A DNA stretch of 64,000 nucleotides. Origin: Effrenium voratum (lineage: Eukaryota; Sar; Dinophyceae; Suessiales; Symbiodiniaceae). Where the stretch lies: positions 117,501-181,500 of the forward strand of contig CAUJNA010000193.1 of the NCBI GenBank assembly GCA_963377175.1, written 5' to 3'. Below the pieces are notes generated by a model. It was not told the origin of the DNA. It worked only from the letters and a program-made list of their open reading frames with translations, and ran no database searches. The translations under genes were made by a program, and so were the position numbers. Of this stretch, positions 26,284-38,914 are shown one piece after another. Every line of letters starts with the position of its first letter. The first letter of the stretch is position 1.

Positions 26284-26472
26284 ATGCTTGGGCTGTGGAG
26301 ACGGTGGTCCGAGGAGTGGCGAAAGAAACGCCGGCGTGTTCAAGAGATCGAGCAAATGAGGGAGCAGGCTTCCGTCATGGAGAAACTGGCGGCGGCTGCA
26401 TTCACGCATCAGGCAGCTGGGCGCACGAGAGGTGCAGCAGAGACGGTGCGGTTTCCTGGGCTTCAACCATGA
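26284..26472 (+). CDS. Candidate exon downstream of the J-domain, coiled coil
   Basis: The frame reads LGLWRRWSEEWRKKRRRVQE and continues IEQMREQASVMEKLAAAAFT, a basic amphipathic helix of the kind found after J-domains. It lies about 0.4 kb downstream on the same strand, so it may be part of the J-domain gene. Exact splice sites are not resolved, and the TGA after PGLQP is probably not reached in the mRNA. Confidence 0.4.
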   Translation: MLGLWRRWSEEWRKKRRRVQEIEQMREQASVMEKLAAAAFTHQAAGRTRGAAETVRFPGLQP

Positions 26473-27295
26473 CATGACTTGGGTCGGATGGCGTGTTCTG
26501 TGAATGGCGGTGCGTGCAACTTGTTCCCGCCGGGAAAGTTTCACAACTTTTCCTCGGCCTAGAAACCTTGGCTCGAAAAGGCCAAGCAGCGCCGCGCAGG
26601 GGCTTGGAATGATTGGTAGGTTTGCTTGTTTGGCTCACTGCGCCGGCCTGTTGGCCACGGCCTTGGCTGCAAGTGCTATCGCCTGCTCCATGTAAGCCGT
26701 CACGCGTCGCGCCGAGGGGCAAACCGCCGCCCGCCCTCCCTTGCGCAGGTTGCTGCGCAAGCGCAGGGTCGCGCCTACCATTCCGAAAAGGACTCGCCTC
26801 TGCGTGAGTGTGTTAGTCCTGGGATGACTTGCACAGTCGCTGGCAAGTTTCGAGGTTCTGACGCGTTGACGTCTTCCAGCCGCAGGCTCCCTTCCAACCT
26901 TTGTTTTTCTCTTCGGACGATGACGCGGCGAAACCAATGGCTCAAGCCGAGACAACCAAATGCGCGGACTTTGAGTCATGGGCCTTTCCCTTGGAGAGCC
27001 CTGAGCAAACGCAAAGTTGGGCTTGCTACATCCTCCATTTAATTTTGCAGGAAACCATTCGCTAATCAAGTTGTGTGGTGTCCCTTGTGTCCCTTCGCAT
27101 CACAAGCCCCTTTGCGCATGGGACGGGGGCCAAGGACAAGGGTGGTTCCTCCGAGAGCTTCCGGCTGGTGGTCAAGGCCTTCGAGGTGCGGCCGGTTGGC
27201 GGGGAGCGAAGGAAGTGAAGGTCCACACAAAAGCCTGGCTGGAACAAGTCGGATGCTGTGTATGGACGCATGTGTACATACACACCTATAAATCT

Positions 27296-27545
27296 ATGTG
27301 TATATATATATGTATATATATATATGTATATATGTATGTACGCGTGTGTGTATCTATAGCTACATAAACAAGAATCATGTGAGTATGGATGCGCATGACG
27401 ATGGGGGAGAGAAGGTTTGTGACAGGTGATGCCAGTACCCGCTGGCCTTTCGCAAGGTGTTGTTGCGAAGGACGTTTGGTTGTTTTAATTGGTTGCCTGC
27501 GCATACGTGCGCGCAATGCGTGAGTATATATATATATAGATATGT
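27296..27545. repeat. TA/TATG microsatellites
   Basis: Two alternating TA/TATG tracts lie at about 27296-27345 and 27522-27545. Unrelated sequence separates them. Confidence 0.8.
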
Positions 27546-27918
27546 ACACTATATACACCTGTGTGCGTGTAAAATTGGATCCACTGCGGGCACCAAGGCT
27601 CCTTGCCCAATCCCATTTCGCCCGGAGGTGCTTTTCAGCCCTCTTCGCGAGAGCTACGACCGCCAAAGGCTGACTGACTCGCTCGACGACGGGCCTGTTA
27701 GGTACAGAAACGAGAATCGTAGGAGGGTTTAACGGTTTAGTTGCCTGCTACAGCAAGCGCTGTAAAACGACGTGCGACTTGGAATATGAAAGCGCGACCA
27801 TTGTTGGTTGGAAATACCGTTCTTAACTGGGTGATACATGGGCCAAGGGCCCCCCCCCGAACAATGGGCGCCAGAATGGTGGCCAGTTTTTTTCGCTCAT
27901 TTTTTTTTGCAGTGCAGA

Positions 27919-28127
27919 ATTTTGGGCTACTACTTTAGTCTTGCAACCACTTCTTTCTTGGCAGGTTTTTGGGCTACTACTCTAGTCTTGCAACCACTAA
28001 TGATTTTTGCGGTTTACACGCAACCACTTCTCGCTGAGCAGGTTTTTTGGAATATTACTTTAGTCTTGCAACCGCCTCTTGCTGAGCAGAGTTTGATTCT
28101 TGCAACCGCTTCTTGCTCAGCAGGTTT
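27919..28127 (+). repeat. Degenerate tandem repeat, about 50-bp unit
   Basis: Roughly four diverged copies of a unit built from GGCTACTACTTTAGTCTTGC, AACCACTTCTTGCTGAGCAG and GTTTTTTGG. Unit boundaries drift. There is no coding frame through it. Confidence 0.8.
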
Positions 28128-28611
28128 TGGAAAACAACGTCAGGCGTTCAACCGCAGGATTCTGCAGCCATTTTCTGGGCCGGTGAAGAAGGGGCTGCAA
28201 AAAGCAACGTGCAAAGGATGATGGGAGGGGGGGGTTAAAAATGGTTTTGGGGCATCACCCCTGAGTGTTGTTTGCGTTAGTTTAGCAAGGTTTAGTAAAG
28301 AGTTTGCGTTCTCAGAGCTGGGGGTGCTTCTGGGATTCCAGGGGCCACAGTTGGTTTTTCAGAGTTGGGGGTGGGCAGGCCCGGACTGTCGCGTTTTTTG
28401 AAAGCAAGGTTTAGTAAAATCTCAGAGCTGACAAATTTTCGTGGGCCAATGAAATTTCGTCGGGAACTACAGCCTCCAGAACCCTAGATTCGACAAAGTG
28501 GCTTGGATTGGGTGGGACTTGGATTAGATTGCAATGCACGGCTTGCCTTCAACCTTCCTATAAGCAATCGTTTTGAGAGACACGGAGCTTACCGGATTTG
28601 CGCGAGAAAGC

Positions 28612-28821
28612 CGGAAAACCGAGAAAACCAAGATTAACGGGAAGCCGAGAAAGCCAACCGAGAAAACCGAAAGAACCGAGAAAAGCACGTTTGCGCGGTT
28701 TCGCGGTTTTCGCGTTTTCGCGGTTTTGGCGGTTTTCGTGTTTTCGTGTTTTCGCGTTTTCACGGTGTTCGCGTTCTCGCGGTATTCGCGGTTTTCGATG
28801 GTTCGCGGGTTTTCGTTCCTA
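28612..28821. repeat. Minisatellite arranged as a fold-back
   Basis: The left arm (about 28612-28692) repeats AACCGAGAAA-type units. The right arm (about 28695-28821) repeats TTTTCGCGGT-type units, nearly their complement. Transcribed or single-stranded, the two arms could pair as one long imperfect hairpin around 28693. Confidence 0.75.
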
Positions 28822-28868
28822 GTTAGTATGCTTCAAGGACTTGTGTTTTGAGCCCCGACAGTCATGGA

Positions 28869-28871
28869 GAT

Positions 28872-28904
<33 letters not shown>

Positions 28905-29215
28905 CGATAGATCGATAGACACATAGGGTAAGATAAGATAAGACACGGTAAGATAGGCCAACGTGGAATAAAATTGGACAAGATAGGATGGGACATGATA
29001 AGGTGGGATACGACAGAAAAAGATAGGATCAATAGTCTACACACAGATATATAGTTGATATGATAGACAAGGTAGGCACTACATATAAGATAGATCAGGT
29101 AGACAAGACAGGAAAATAGATAAAATAGGTACGATGAGATGGATAGGACAAGTAGGACAGATGGGATAGATATGACAGTTCGGACAGGCGAGATGGATGG
29201 CATAGACAGATAGGT
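28869..29215 (+). repeat. (GATA)n microsatellite with degenerate tail
   Basis: About twelve near-perfect GATA/GATC units (28869-28919) pass into some 300 bp of decaying GATA/GACA/GGATA sequence. No stable coding frame exists here. Minus-strand frames rich in Ser/Ile/Leu are by-products of the repeat. Confidence 0.9.
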
Positions 29216-29484
29216 ATGTGTGTAGATTGCTTTGCTGTGCCAGGTTTCCCGCAAAGACAGTCATACTTATGGGGGGGACTGTGAATCATACTGCGGGATG
29301 TGCTAAAATGCGTTCAGGTGGCCAAAATGCAAAAAAAAGGCAAATTGTAATTTGGAAGTGTCTTTTGGATCATTTGGCACGGCCATTCAGAAAAAAAACA
29401 ATATGAATCCAACATAATCCAACGCTCTACCCGACTCGCAGTGACGGAAAGGGCCCGGCCAGGCGCAGTGGTCGCACTTGCCAG

Positions 29485-29595
29485 CCCAAGCCCAAGCCTC
29501 GGCGGCCGCCGGCACCGCGCAAGAGGCCGAAGCCCTCTCCGCAAGCCTCGCCGGCCTGGCACGTGGCCAGGGTGGCGCGGAGGCACGGGTCACGG
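29485..29595 (+). CDS. Candidate host exon, Ala-rich
   Basis: After a TTGCCAG acceptor the frame reads AQEAEALSASLAGLARGQGG and related Ala/Glu/Leu helix sequence, with nearly all third positions G/C. A possible GT donor lies at 29572. It is on the same strand as the J-domain exons and the downstream exons. Function is unknown. Confidence 0.38.
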
Positions 29596-31360
29596 GTGGT
29601 TCACTTGTGGGCCGAAACTTCGCGGAGTGCGTCAACTAGGGTCAACGCGTTGGCATTTGTTGCGTTGCTTGACAAGTCGGAATGCGGAGAAGTCGTTCTA
29701 GTGCAATAATAAGAACATTTGTTCACCTTGACCGCAGCGGATATCACTTGTGCGGACTTCTGAGCTTTCAGTGTCCCCTTGTGTTTAGGATTGCTCCGAC
29801 GGAGAGGCAGGCCACCAACGATTGTGAATCTGAGTCGAAGCCAGAGGCTCCAATTTTCCATGGAACCCATTTCAGGTTGAAGGTACTCCAAAAGACAACC
29901 TGAAGGCTCGGCGCCCTTTCGGTTTGGCAGGACCAGCGCGGACTTTTCGAGCGGATCTGATTCCCGGGCGCTGCCTCGGAAGAAGCGGTGCAAGGCGCGG
30001 CTCTTGGCGCGGTATCTGCATCGCCTGCGGCGCCTGCTTTTTCGGTGCCCGCGGGAGGCGAGCCGAAAGCCGGACGCGGCGTCGGAAACGAAGCGCTGCA
30101 AAGAAAGGAAACTCAAAAAAAAGAAAACGGAAGTCTGATTCTTGCAAGCGGCGGACTTACAAAGAATTCCTAGATATTCCTAGGATTTGCGTTCTGGCAA
30201 GATTGTTCCATGGTGGTTAGCTGCTGCGATCGGCCAGCGTTGAGAATCCTATATACATATTGGTTTTGGCCCCTCCACGTTTAGTGGATGCGGTACCTCC
30301 TTCCTTTGATCCTTTGTGTGTGCCCGCTGTTTGTTGACGGGTTTTGCTCCCACGAAACTGTTGCTATCTTAGGGACCTGATGATTGCAAACCTGCTTCCC
30401 GTCGCCGATTTTACTTCATTATTTATTTTGTTCCGCCCGAAAAGAACGCCTGCGACTAGTGCACCCCCTCCAGGAATTCCAAACAATGAAACAGCTACTG
30501 CAAGTTGTTCTTACGATGCTCATTTGTCTCATAATTCTAGTTCGAAGGATTGCCACAACGGATCTCAAGAAGCAGCAAATTAGTTACTTTAATCCTGGCC
30601 CTCTGCAGTGGAAAAGTAAAACAACATTTCCGTTTACTTTCCTATTGCAGTCCCATTGGCCAAGCCAGAGGAGGACCAAAGAGGACCGGGAAATTCGGTC
30701 AAATCCCGTGGTGGAGGGGATTGGGGGGGGGGGGGGAGTTTCCAGATCAAGTTCGTGTCGCGACGCTCCGCGTCTCTGATCTACTCGCCTGCGGCCGAAC
30801 GGCCTCGGCGGATTTTGGGAACACAAAGCATTTGGCATTTGTGGGGTCCTACAGTTCTGGTGCATTCACTTTCACGCGCTGCTCTTGGCATCACACACCT
30901 GTTGTTGGAGGCTGCAGAAATCACGATCTGCTCTAGTTGAGAAGTTTGGGCGTAGCCAGAAGCGGGTCTCCGTGCTACAACCTGCCCTCTATTCAGAGTT
31001 CTGCGGTTGCTCGTGCACGCACTGGCAGACTAGGACTCGCTGCACTGATGATAGGAACTACCTGGCTCAAGGATGTCATTGACATGTCAATGACAGCAGT
31101 TTGCCAAGCACGTAAGCACTTCAATCTTGCCTTGTTTTGTTGTTGTCACCCTTTGTTGCTTAAGCCGGCACCCACCTGCAAGCTTACATGCATGTGCAAC
31201 CAAGTGCAACGGAGTGTTTGTATCTTACACATTGGGAGAGTCTTCGCTCATGATGCGCATGTTCCTCGGCTAAGAGGAACAAGTGCAGCGGCAAACGTGT
31301 TGGCAAGTCGTTAGATAAGCGCTGCTCTAGGGTCGTCCTTGTGACCTCTCTGTATCTAGC
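29596..31360. other. Host DNA, weak coding signals only
   Basis: A basic GC-rich stretch at 29930-30140 has two competing frames and cannot be assigned. A run of 14 G lies near 30725. No other feature is supported. Confidence 0.4.
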
Positions 31361-31573
31361 TGCATGGCCCTTTGGCCCGAAAAGGCTCGTGAAGTCCGGG
31401 CGCAGGAGAGGCAGAATGCCATCCAGAGCATGTCGCCGCTGCTGAAGCGCAACCTGCTGTCGATGATGGAAGGCAGAGTCTCCATGGGGCTACATCTCAA
31501 AATGAGGAACCGCTTTAACACCGCGGATCCCCTTTTGGATGTTGTTGGGGAAGCCAAAAGGAGCTGGAATTAG
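31361..31573 (+). CDS. Candidate host exon, unknown protein
   Basis: The frame reads WPEKAREVRAQERQNAIQSM followed by SPLLKRNLLSMMEG, a charged helix with strong codon bias. A GC-type donor (GGAAG|GCAGAG) occurs at about 31472, so the remainder to the TAG at 31571 may be intron. It could belong to the same coiled-coil gene as the exons at 37-39 kb. Confidence 0.42.
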   Translation, partial: CMALWPEKAREVRAQERQNAIQSMSPLLKRNLLSMMEGRVSMGLHLKMRNRFNTADPLLDVVGEAKRSWN

Positions 31574-32929
31574 GGAATCACGTAAGTGTCAAAAGCAGGG
31601 ATTCCTGTTGGTTGGTGGTTCGAACCTCTGGCAAAATGGCAGGTGCGGGGGCATTTAGACAGGCATAAAGCCAATAGCGCGGTGGTCGATGAAACTCTGG
31701 GTTTCCACCTTTTGGAAATCATGATGTCTCCCAAAACAACGGAAGCTGCGCCAGCCCAGACTCGATAGCCGATGGCGGGAAGTAGAAATTAGTCAAAGCA
31801 TAGCCCTAGACAGTGTCTATGTGTGTGCGGGTGTGTTTTTAGCACCTCGTGGCTTTGGGGAGCTGGCCTTCGAATGCATCTTGGCAGTTCCCGAGTTGAC
31901 TCCCCCGTTGGGCCGAGATTTGCGTTTGTGCAAGTGTTGATTCATCCCCAAACGCACCCAGCAAGAGGACGTTTGCTGATTTTCGTAGCAAGCGGCATAG
32001 AGCAGATGGCAGCTGGTTTTCATGAAATGCATGAAGCTGATTGAAAGTGGTTGAGTTTGGGCAATCTACAAGCTTCGTTCAAGCGTGGAATGCTCAAGAT
32101 TATACCCAAAATAGGAGTGTATGAACAGTGAACAGCGGGACGCCCCAGTCATCCATCCATCCGTCCGCGTCCACCTTGTTTGGGGCTTGCATTTATTCTG
32201 GTGTTGCCGACTTAACTCCCACGTGAATCCTGAAACTGGGTGTGTGTAGGGACGGTAGGCAGCGCAGAACTTGGCGAAAGCCCGAGCTGAATGAACCTAG
32301 AAATGTTTCGTGAGTGAAGCCTCGATTGATTTCTATAGGCTGAGAGTCGAGGCTTGCAGGAGGCCTGTGGGAGTCTGAGTGAGATGTGGCAACGGGAGGC
32401 TTAGGAGTTGCACCTTGAAGCCTTTGCCGATCGTCTCCAGGCGCGACTCGGGAGCTGGCACTGCATTCGGAGAGCGAGAGCGAGCGCGAGAGCTCACCGG
32501 GCTCGAGCCCTTTGCTTTGCCTGGAAGATGGCAAGTCGATCGACCCTTGGCGCTTGAGGTTCCTCGAGCTACATCTGGGCCACTTGCTAGTGGCGCCCTT
32601 TGAATTTCAAGGCTATTGGCCAAGGACGAAACAATCCCGAGGTGACTGGCTGATACTTCCTGCCACATTCGAAATGTTGCTTGCAATTTTGAGTCGGGGG
32701 TTGTTTGCAAGGTCGTGCAGTGGTTAAGCCTCCACAGGCTCTCACGAGGCTCTCAGGGGGCTTTCCACCTTGCTGCAGCCATTATTCCTGAAGCTTGCTG
32801 AGCAGTCCCTGTTTGTTCTGCACATGGCGACCAAAGCCAGACGCCAAGGCCTCCAATGCAAGTTGCAGCAGTTTGCTGAATCCAGGATTTTACTCAACAT
32901 GTGCTTGACCAGCTGAATTTCAGCGTTTA

Positions 32930-35700
32930 GCGGCGTGGCCGAAATAGGAAGTGCGCAATTTGTGCAACCTGACTTCCAAGTCCACTTTGAATCCTTGGCA
33001 CTTCGTGCAGGCAAAAGCCAATTGGGGTCCAACAGCTTGTTTTCTTTGTTTCTCAGGGAGCTGTTGGGCACAGCCAGCTTGGCTGTGCTCAAATGTTCGT
33101 CAAGCAGCTCGGGTTTCTTGCAACAGCAGGGCCGCAGCTTCCCAGCCCTTACAACTTGCAAGGCTATGGCGCACGTTGGACTTCCAGTCTTGGTCAAGCA
33201 TTTGTTTGCGCGGCTGGCTTTGCATCGAGGTCGCAACAAGTTGCTTGGAATGGACTATTTTCAGGCGGGTGAGCGTCCCATTGCCTTGACCTGAGCAACC
33301 CATGGAGCCGGACCCAACCAGCTTGGCGGCGCCCACACACTGCTGGCTTGCGCATGTCAGCGCGTGCCCTTTGCATTTGACGGCTTGCCTCGCAGCGGCA
33401 CAGCATCTTCCCAGTCATTGCACTGTAGAAACCTTTTGACCATGTTGCGCATCACTTGCCTTCTCAATGGCTCTTGGAGTCCGAGTGTTCTGACGTTTTG
33501 CTTGAGTGCGAGCTGTGGGGAGGTCACTTGTCCCGCTAAGGCTGACATTGCCCGCGCAAGAGCTGGCTCAGTTCGCCTTCGGCCTTGGAGCGATTCAACA
33601 GAGGGAGCGGGACACCATGCGGTTCATAGTGGAAACGACACCAGGAGCAACAGGAACGGGGGTCTAGCCAAATGTGGCAGAATAAGGAAGGAGCCACTGC
33701 ATAGGTGGAGGCAGCAGAGAAGCCTTGGCAAACCCTCCTCAGTGCCAGATAGTGCTCTTTGCAGGCACCTTCCGCAATGCTTCGCAGAAGGCTTTGCACC
33801 ATTTGAATCGCTGACATTGCAAGTGGGGCTGAACTTCCTGACGTCGCTAGTGTGCCGACTTCTTTGGTTTCCCTCGCCTTCGACTCCAACATGGTCTTAG
33901 CCAACCAGCCATGGCACGCGCAATGCACTACTGGCGGGCCGAGCCGCTTGCGCCCTTGCGGCGGACCCTGCTTGGCTTTGGCGAGGACTTGGGGTGCCCG
34001 TCCGTTTGGCACGAGCTGCGGCCTTGGCCTTGGCAGCGCTCTGCGACGATGGCCCGGACGAGGAAGCCGTGGCGTTGCCAATGTTGGCAGCAGTGCTGGC
34101 AACAGTGCTGCCTCGCGCATTTTACCGCGCCTTCTGCTTTTGATGCCTCGTCTTGTGAAACTAAACCCTTGCGCTTTCAAGGCTTCCCCGCGTTGGGCTT
34201 CAACTCAACGATGTGCTCTTGGTCTAGCGTTTGCCTCAGCTTCCGATTGCTGTGGCTGGCAGACGCAGAACTCGCCTGCGTGCGAGACACCTTCTGAGTT
34301 GGACGCTTACTTTGCGCTGGCGCCGCAGCTCGGCCCAAAGGCTGTGGCGCATGGGATTCATTTCAATGATGCAGTCTTGGTCTAGCATGTGGCCCTAGAA
34401 ATGGGCCGTATGCGCTTGCAAGATGAAAGGTTTCTTGCACAGATTGGGCCACGTTACTAGACCTGGATATGTTTGCGCCTGTGTCGAACCTGGCTGGGAG
34501 AGTAAGCAACCCAGCTTGTTAAAAGGGTGCGGGTGCACACGCAGCGTGGGGAAGTCCCTTGGCTTAGCGGCTTGAGGAAAGAATGCCGTGCGATTTGACT
34601 TGGATTTGCTGCGGCTGCTTTTCTGTTCATGTAGCTTGGAGGAGATCGCTTGGGACGGGAGATGTTCAGATGGCATTGCACGGGGGACCGTGTTTGGACT
34701 TGAGCAAAGCACGGAGCTGCTGGACCTCGCCAAGTTTTTTTTGTGTCCAGAGTTTCCTGGCAAGTTGCAGCTTGAGAATGCTATGGCAGAAACAGTGTCG
34801 GCCCCCGTTCTCTCACTTCCAAGTTGCGCGCCTTTCGTAGCGCCAGCCCCGTAGTTTCCCAGGCCTTGTGCTTCCGCCACTGGCGGCCGCGTGGTGGGAT
34901 ATCCAAGGCTTGATTCAGCATTTGCTGCAGCTGGCTTCGACTCACGGTAGCTCTCAAGAGGTTGCTTGGAAGGGGATTTGTGGCTTGCAGGAGGAGTGTT
35001 GCTTGGCATTGCAAGGTATGCGTAAGCGGCGTAAGCAAAATGGCACAACATGGCAAATGATCACGCGTTCAGGACATGACTCTTGAAGCCAGCCGATCTG
35101 GATGTGCCGAGAGCTTTGCAAAGTTCCAGCTGCGCAAGTTGAACTCTAAGCTTTGTGGAGCCTGCCGGTCAAGCAGCAATCAAGGCTTGAAACTTGACTC
35201 AGCGCTGGCATACCCTCAATTCCAGCTTGTTCGGTCTTTTTTGGATGCCAGGGGTGCCATCATGATTGCGTTGACTTGAGCAGCCGTTGCACCCATCCAG
35301 CCTGGCTCTGCCCAGAATTTCGGGGCACAGCTTGAGAGTGCTTTGGTTCGCAGGCAAAGTGCTGCTGGCCTGCCCGCGCGCTGCCCACGCCTTTTGAGTC
35401 GGACGCTTTCCTTGCAGGATTGCCAGCGCTTACGCTTCAAGGCTGGCACGCGATGCCGTGCAACTCAATGACGCAGTCTTTGTTGAATGCGTGCTGCAGT
35501 GGCTGGCTTCGCGTCAGCGTAGCTCGCAACAAGTTGCTTGGAACGGGGCATGTTCAGGGTTGCACAAAGGGTGTCAGATGGCAGCGCAATCGTCGTGGCC
35601 TCAACGTACTGTGCCCTTCCACTTTGCCTTTGCCAGTGGTCGTTGTGAAGGCTCAGCCCGCCGAGATGCATGTTGCTCACTGAAGCCCCTGGCTTGCGCG
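32930..35700 (+). repeat. Diverged, dispersed direct repeats
   Basis: Phrases recur several times in the same order, for example CGCAACAAGTTGCTTGGAA near 33230 and 35525, and a CAA(C/T)GATG(T/C)(G/A)(G/C)TCTTGGTCTAGC phrase near 34205 and 34365. A Cys/Ser/Leu-rich GCTTGG-type texture spans the whole block. It looks like an old repeat family with shuffled copies rather than one gene. No frame stays open. Confidence 0.5.
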
Positions 35701-36002
35701 AAGCGCTGCACAGTGTGGCAAGAGGCTGTCTTTGCGAGGCCAAGCTAAAGTTGCAATAATTTGCAGGAAACAAAGTTGCTCATGCAGCGCCCTGTTTTTT
35801 TTTTAAAAAGCCTTGTGCCCGGCATCGAAAGGGAATGCAAATGCGTGCTTGCACCTGCTGAAGGTCTGAATGTACAACTTGGAGAAGCGCAGAGAGGCAC
35901 ACACGAAAGGCCACACCTACAAAACCACTCGCACAAACCACGGTAAGCACACACAATCGCAAAACCACAGACAGACAAAAGACACACACACACAAACAGA
36001 AA

Positions 36003-36143
<141 letters not shown>

Positions 36144-37303
36144 AAGACGCAAGCACTATTGCCGACAATCGAGCAAGCTGTTTCATTCATCACTTCAAGA
36201 GCTGCGTCGGCCGGGAACGAACGGCAGCACTTTCTTGCGCCTCCAGATGCCCGGGTGGAAAGTCACACTTTGCCTCCGCAGTTTTCCGCCCTTTTCCGCG
36301 CTGGTTGAGTGAAGGCCTGAGCCTAAAAGCGTAACACTGTGTCATCAACTGGATATGGTCTGTCCAAAGCCATCCATTCAGGACCCCTAGAATCCAAGCG
36401 GGAAACCACGGCCAGGACAGATTGCGCCATGGCTCACAGTATGTCAGCCCGTGAAAACGGTATTTTACACTTTTCCCGGGTGGATGTCCCGTTGCCAGCC
36501 CATGATTCATGTTTTCAGAAATCCATGAAAGTCAAAGACCTTGAGCATGAAAGAGCTTCGCCATTTCTGGCATGACTCCCTTGCAAAGCGCACGTTTCAC
36601 ACGCACGACTTGCAAACAAAGAGTCCATTGTTCAAAAGGCCGCATCCGGACTCAGGGCCCCCGAACCCAGGATGGAGATGAAACACATGAATCGTCGAGC
36701 TGCGTGCCGTAGCAAGCTACAGGAACCTGTCTTAAGCCACACCCAGAGCAGCATGTCTACATTGGGGACATGTCGGCCGGCAGAATATGACCCGGATAGA
36801 ATCTGAGCCACCCCGGCCGACGTAGGTTTCCAGGGATTTTCGCTGCGCAGCCTTAAGATGTATGCTATCGGCAGGACAGTCCAGTTTTCAAGCGGAAGAC
36901 TTCCTGAGTTCATGAACTTTAAACTTTTTTGGGAAGACCATTTTAGTGGTAAATATAAAGTTTAGACTTTTTTTGGGCCATCCACTCAGCCAACTTCAAT
37001 CGGACCAAGCTAGAGGCTTGGGCCGCTCCCTTCGCGCTCAGAAGCTAAAGATCCAACGAGTTGCGCAAAAGATGTCTGGCTTGAGAGGTGTCAGGTGCTG
37101 TGCCACTTCGGAGGTGTGAAAGTGCGTTGGGACACCACAACAGAATTCGCAATTACGCGTTTGTTAGCGTTAATTTGTTTCGGATCAATAGCACCGGCAA
37201 CCGGATGTTTGCTGCGGGTGTTTGAAGCCACACCTCAAGGAGGGCAAAGCCACTCAGCTTCACAGCTTCCCGCGAATGTCCTTTTGCCAGCACCATCTCC
37301 CAG
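36144..37303. other. Host DNA without a supported gene
   Basis: Nothing beyond short unsupported frames upstream of the first exon of the interrupted host gene. Confidence 0.5.
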
Positions 37304-37500
37304 GGAAGCTGCCAGACCCCTTGGTAGACTTAGATATCTCAGATATCTCACTGGGAACTTCCATGGGTGGCTCTTCGTCCTTGCAGACTCAGGATGTCAA
37401 GGCCGACGCAGTGCCGGCTGCAAGACCGGCGCTCAAGGGCCTGCGGCGGGCCGGCCGGAAACTCCACCGGGGTGTGAACAGCATCCGCTCCAAAGGCCAG
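37304..37500 (+). CDS. Exon of the interrupted host gene (exon a)
   Basis: A CATCTCCCAG acceptor opens a frame GKLPDPLVDLDISDISLGTS that continues to GVNSIRSKGQ. It ends exactly at CAG|GTTTAC in phase 0. The next exon begins in phase 0 at 37850 after GCGCCCAG, which gives a well-formed 349-bp GT-AG intron. The protein is acidic then basic and of no recognised family. The frame runs on to a stop 18 nt later if the donor is not used, so it could alternatively be a terminal exon. Confidence 0.5.
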
Positions 37501-37849
37501 GTTTACTATGCGCCTTGACTCCGTCTGGTGATGTGTTTTTCTTTTCGTTTTTCTGAAGCTTCAGACTCTGTTGATTCGTTGGTTAGCAAGCAGCTTGAGC
37601 CGCACTGTGAGCTTGGACCTTTCTTTTGCCCAAGCGAGGTTTTTTGCCCGGCTGGTAGACACTTCCGGACAACTGGTTGTGTTGCACTATGTTGCACTTC
37701 TGCGTGCAATGAGCGCAGTTGGCCACTTAATCCTTGTTTAGGGCTCATGGCATTGATGGTCACATCATGCTGAACATACATTTTGTTCACTTTCTGGGGC
37801 GGTGTTTTTTCTTTGTCCCGTCCGAAGGGTTGGGTCCCATCGCGCCCAG

Positions 37850-37998
37850 GAAGCGCGGCTTTCAGTGCGGAGCTTCACCTTGGCGTCAAGGGCCAGCAAG
37901 CGGCTCGAAGACGCCGCGCCCTGGATGCCAGAGACCCCCGTCGCCGTCAAGTTGAAAGCGTGGGAATCTCAGAACATCCCTTCACCCCCAATCCAGCC
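37850..37998 (+). CDS. Exon of the interrupted host gene (exon b)
   Basis: Starts EARLSVRSFTLASRASKRLE and runs to about ...WESQNIPSPPIQ. Third positions are strongly G/C. Its phase fits exon a. The donor at its 3' end is unclear. Confidence 0.48.
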
Positions 37999-38190
37999 TG
38001 AACTTTTTGCTGCATAACTAGGTTGGACGCGTGGATGTCCCGATCGCCACTCAGCCACTGGGGGTCAGAGTGGCTGGGAGTGGCTGAGTGGCTATTAACT
38101 TCAATAGTTACCGTCTCTTTAAAATCCGGGGTTTCAAGGCCATCATGCAAGTGTTCGACTTTGGTGAATCGGACCAAAAAACGTAAATTC

Positions 38191-38550
38191 AGTGCCCCTT
38201 TGTGGGAGTGGTTTTCCCACATTTAATGTGACCCCGTGAAGCATGACAAAACAAGCACTTCAATATTGGCCAACGAAGGCACTTCAATGTTGGCCCTCTA
38301 TTGACAGACCTAGGCTGTCAAGACAGGGCCCCTTTGTGAAAGTGTCTTTCTCCACGTTCAAGGACGCCGTAAGCCATCACAAAAGGCACTTTGATAATAG
38401 CTCAATTTTAGGGACCTAGGCTGGCCTGCGTGTATTTTATTTTGACCACTAAGTCTGATTACCAAGTAACAGAAGGGACCCCTTTGTGGAAGCGTCTTGC
38501 CACGTCCAGGGGAGTAGTCAACGACGAAAAGCACTATTGCCATGATCACC
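38191..38550 (+). repeat. Tandem repeat, about 135-150 bp unit, three copies
   Basis: CCCCTTTGTG(G/A)(A/G)AG starts copies near 38193, 38328 and 38477. Each copy continues through a TTTTCCCAC/TTCTCCACG/TGCCACG phrase and a CACTT-type phrase with moderate divergence. It lies in the inferred intron between exons b and c. Confidence 0.8.
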
Positions 38551-38914
38551 ACGCCATTTTGTCACGAGATGAATTATGAAAGTGCAGTTGTTTTTGAAGT
38601 TCCTCTCAAAGATACTGGACACATCTTGAGACCCGCCTCCTCAAACTTGGCTTCCAAGGGTGAGTAGGTTGGTAGTCTACCATTTGCTGCTCCACACGTT
38701 GATGACTTTGATCGCCCCAAGTTCGCGAGACCGTGCCCAGGCTTGAGGCCTGGGGGTTCCATTTTGTCTTGGGCGGATAGGAGTGATTGGTGACTGGCAG
38801 GTGTGGCCTTTTTAGATTCGATTGGAGTGATGCGTCTCGCTCACACCTTTGATTCGCGCCCAAATCGCTGCATGCTTCCTCAGTCCTTCAGTTTTGCAAG
38901 TGAAGGGGTCTTAG

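Noticed and set aside
28862..29289. Minus-strand membrane-like frames rich in Leu/Ile/Ser/Tyr
   Set aside because: They come from the decaying GATA/GACA repeat; stops and frames follow the repeat.
33536..34180. Minus-strand frame of 214 codons
   Set aside because: Lies in the shuffled repeat block, overlaps equally long frames on the plus strand and shows no consistent domain pattern.
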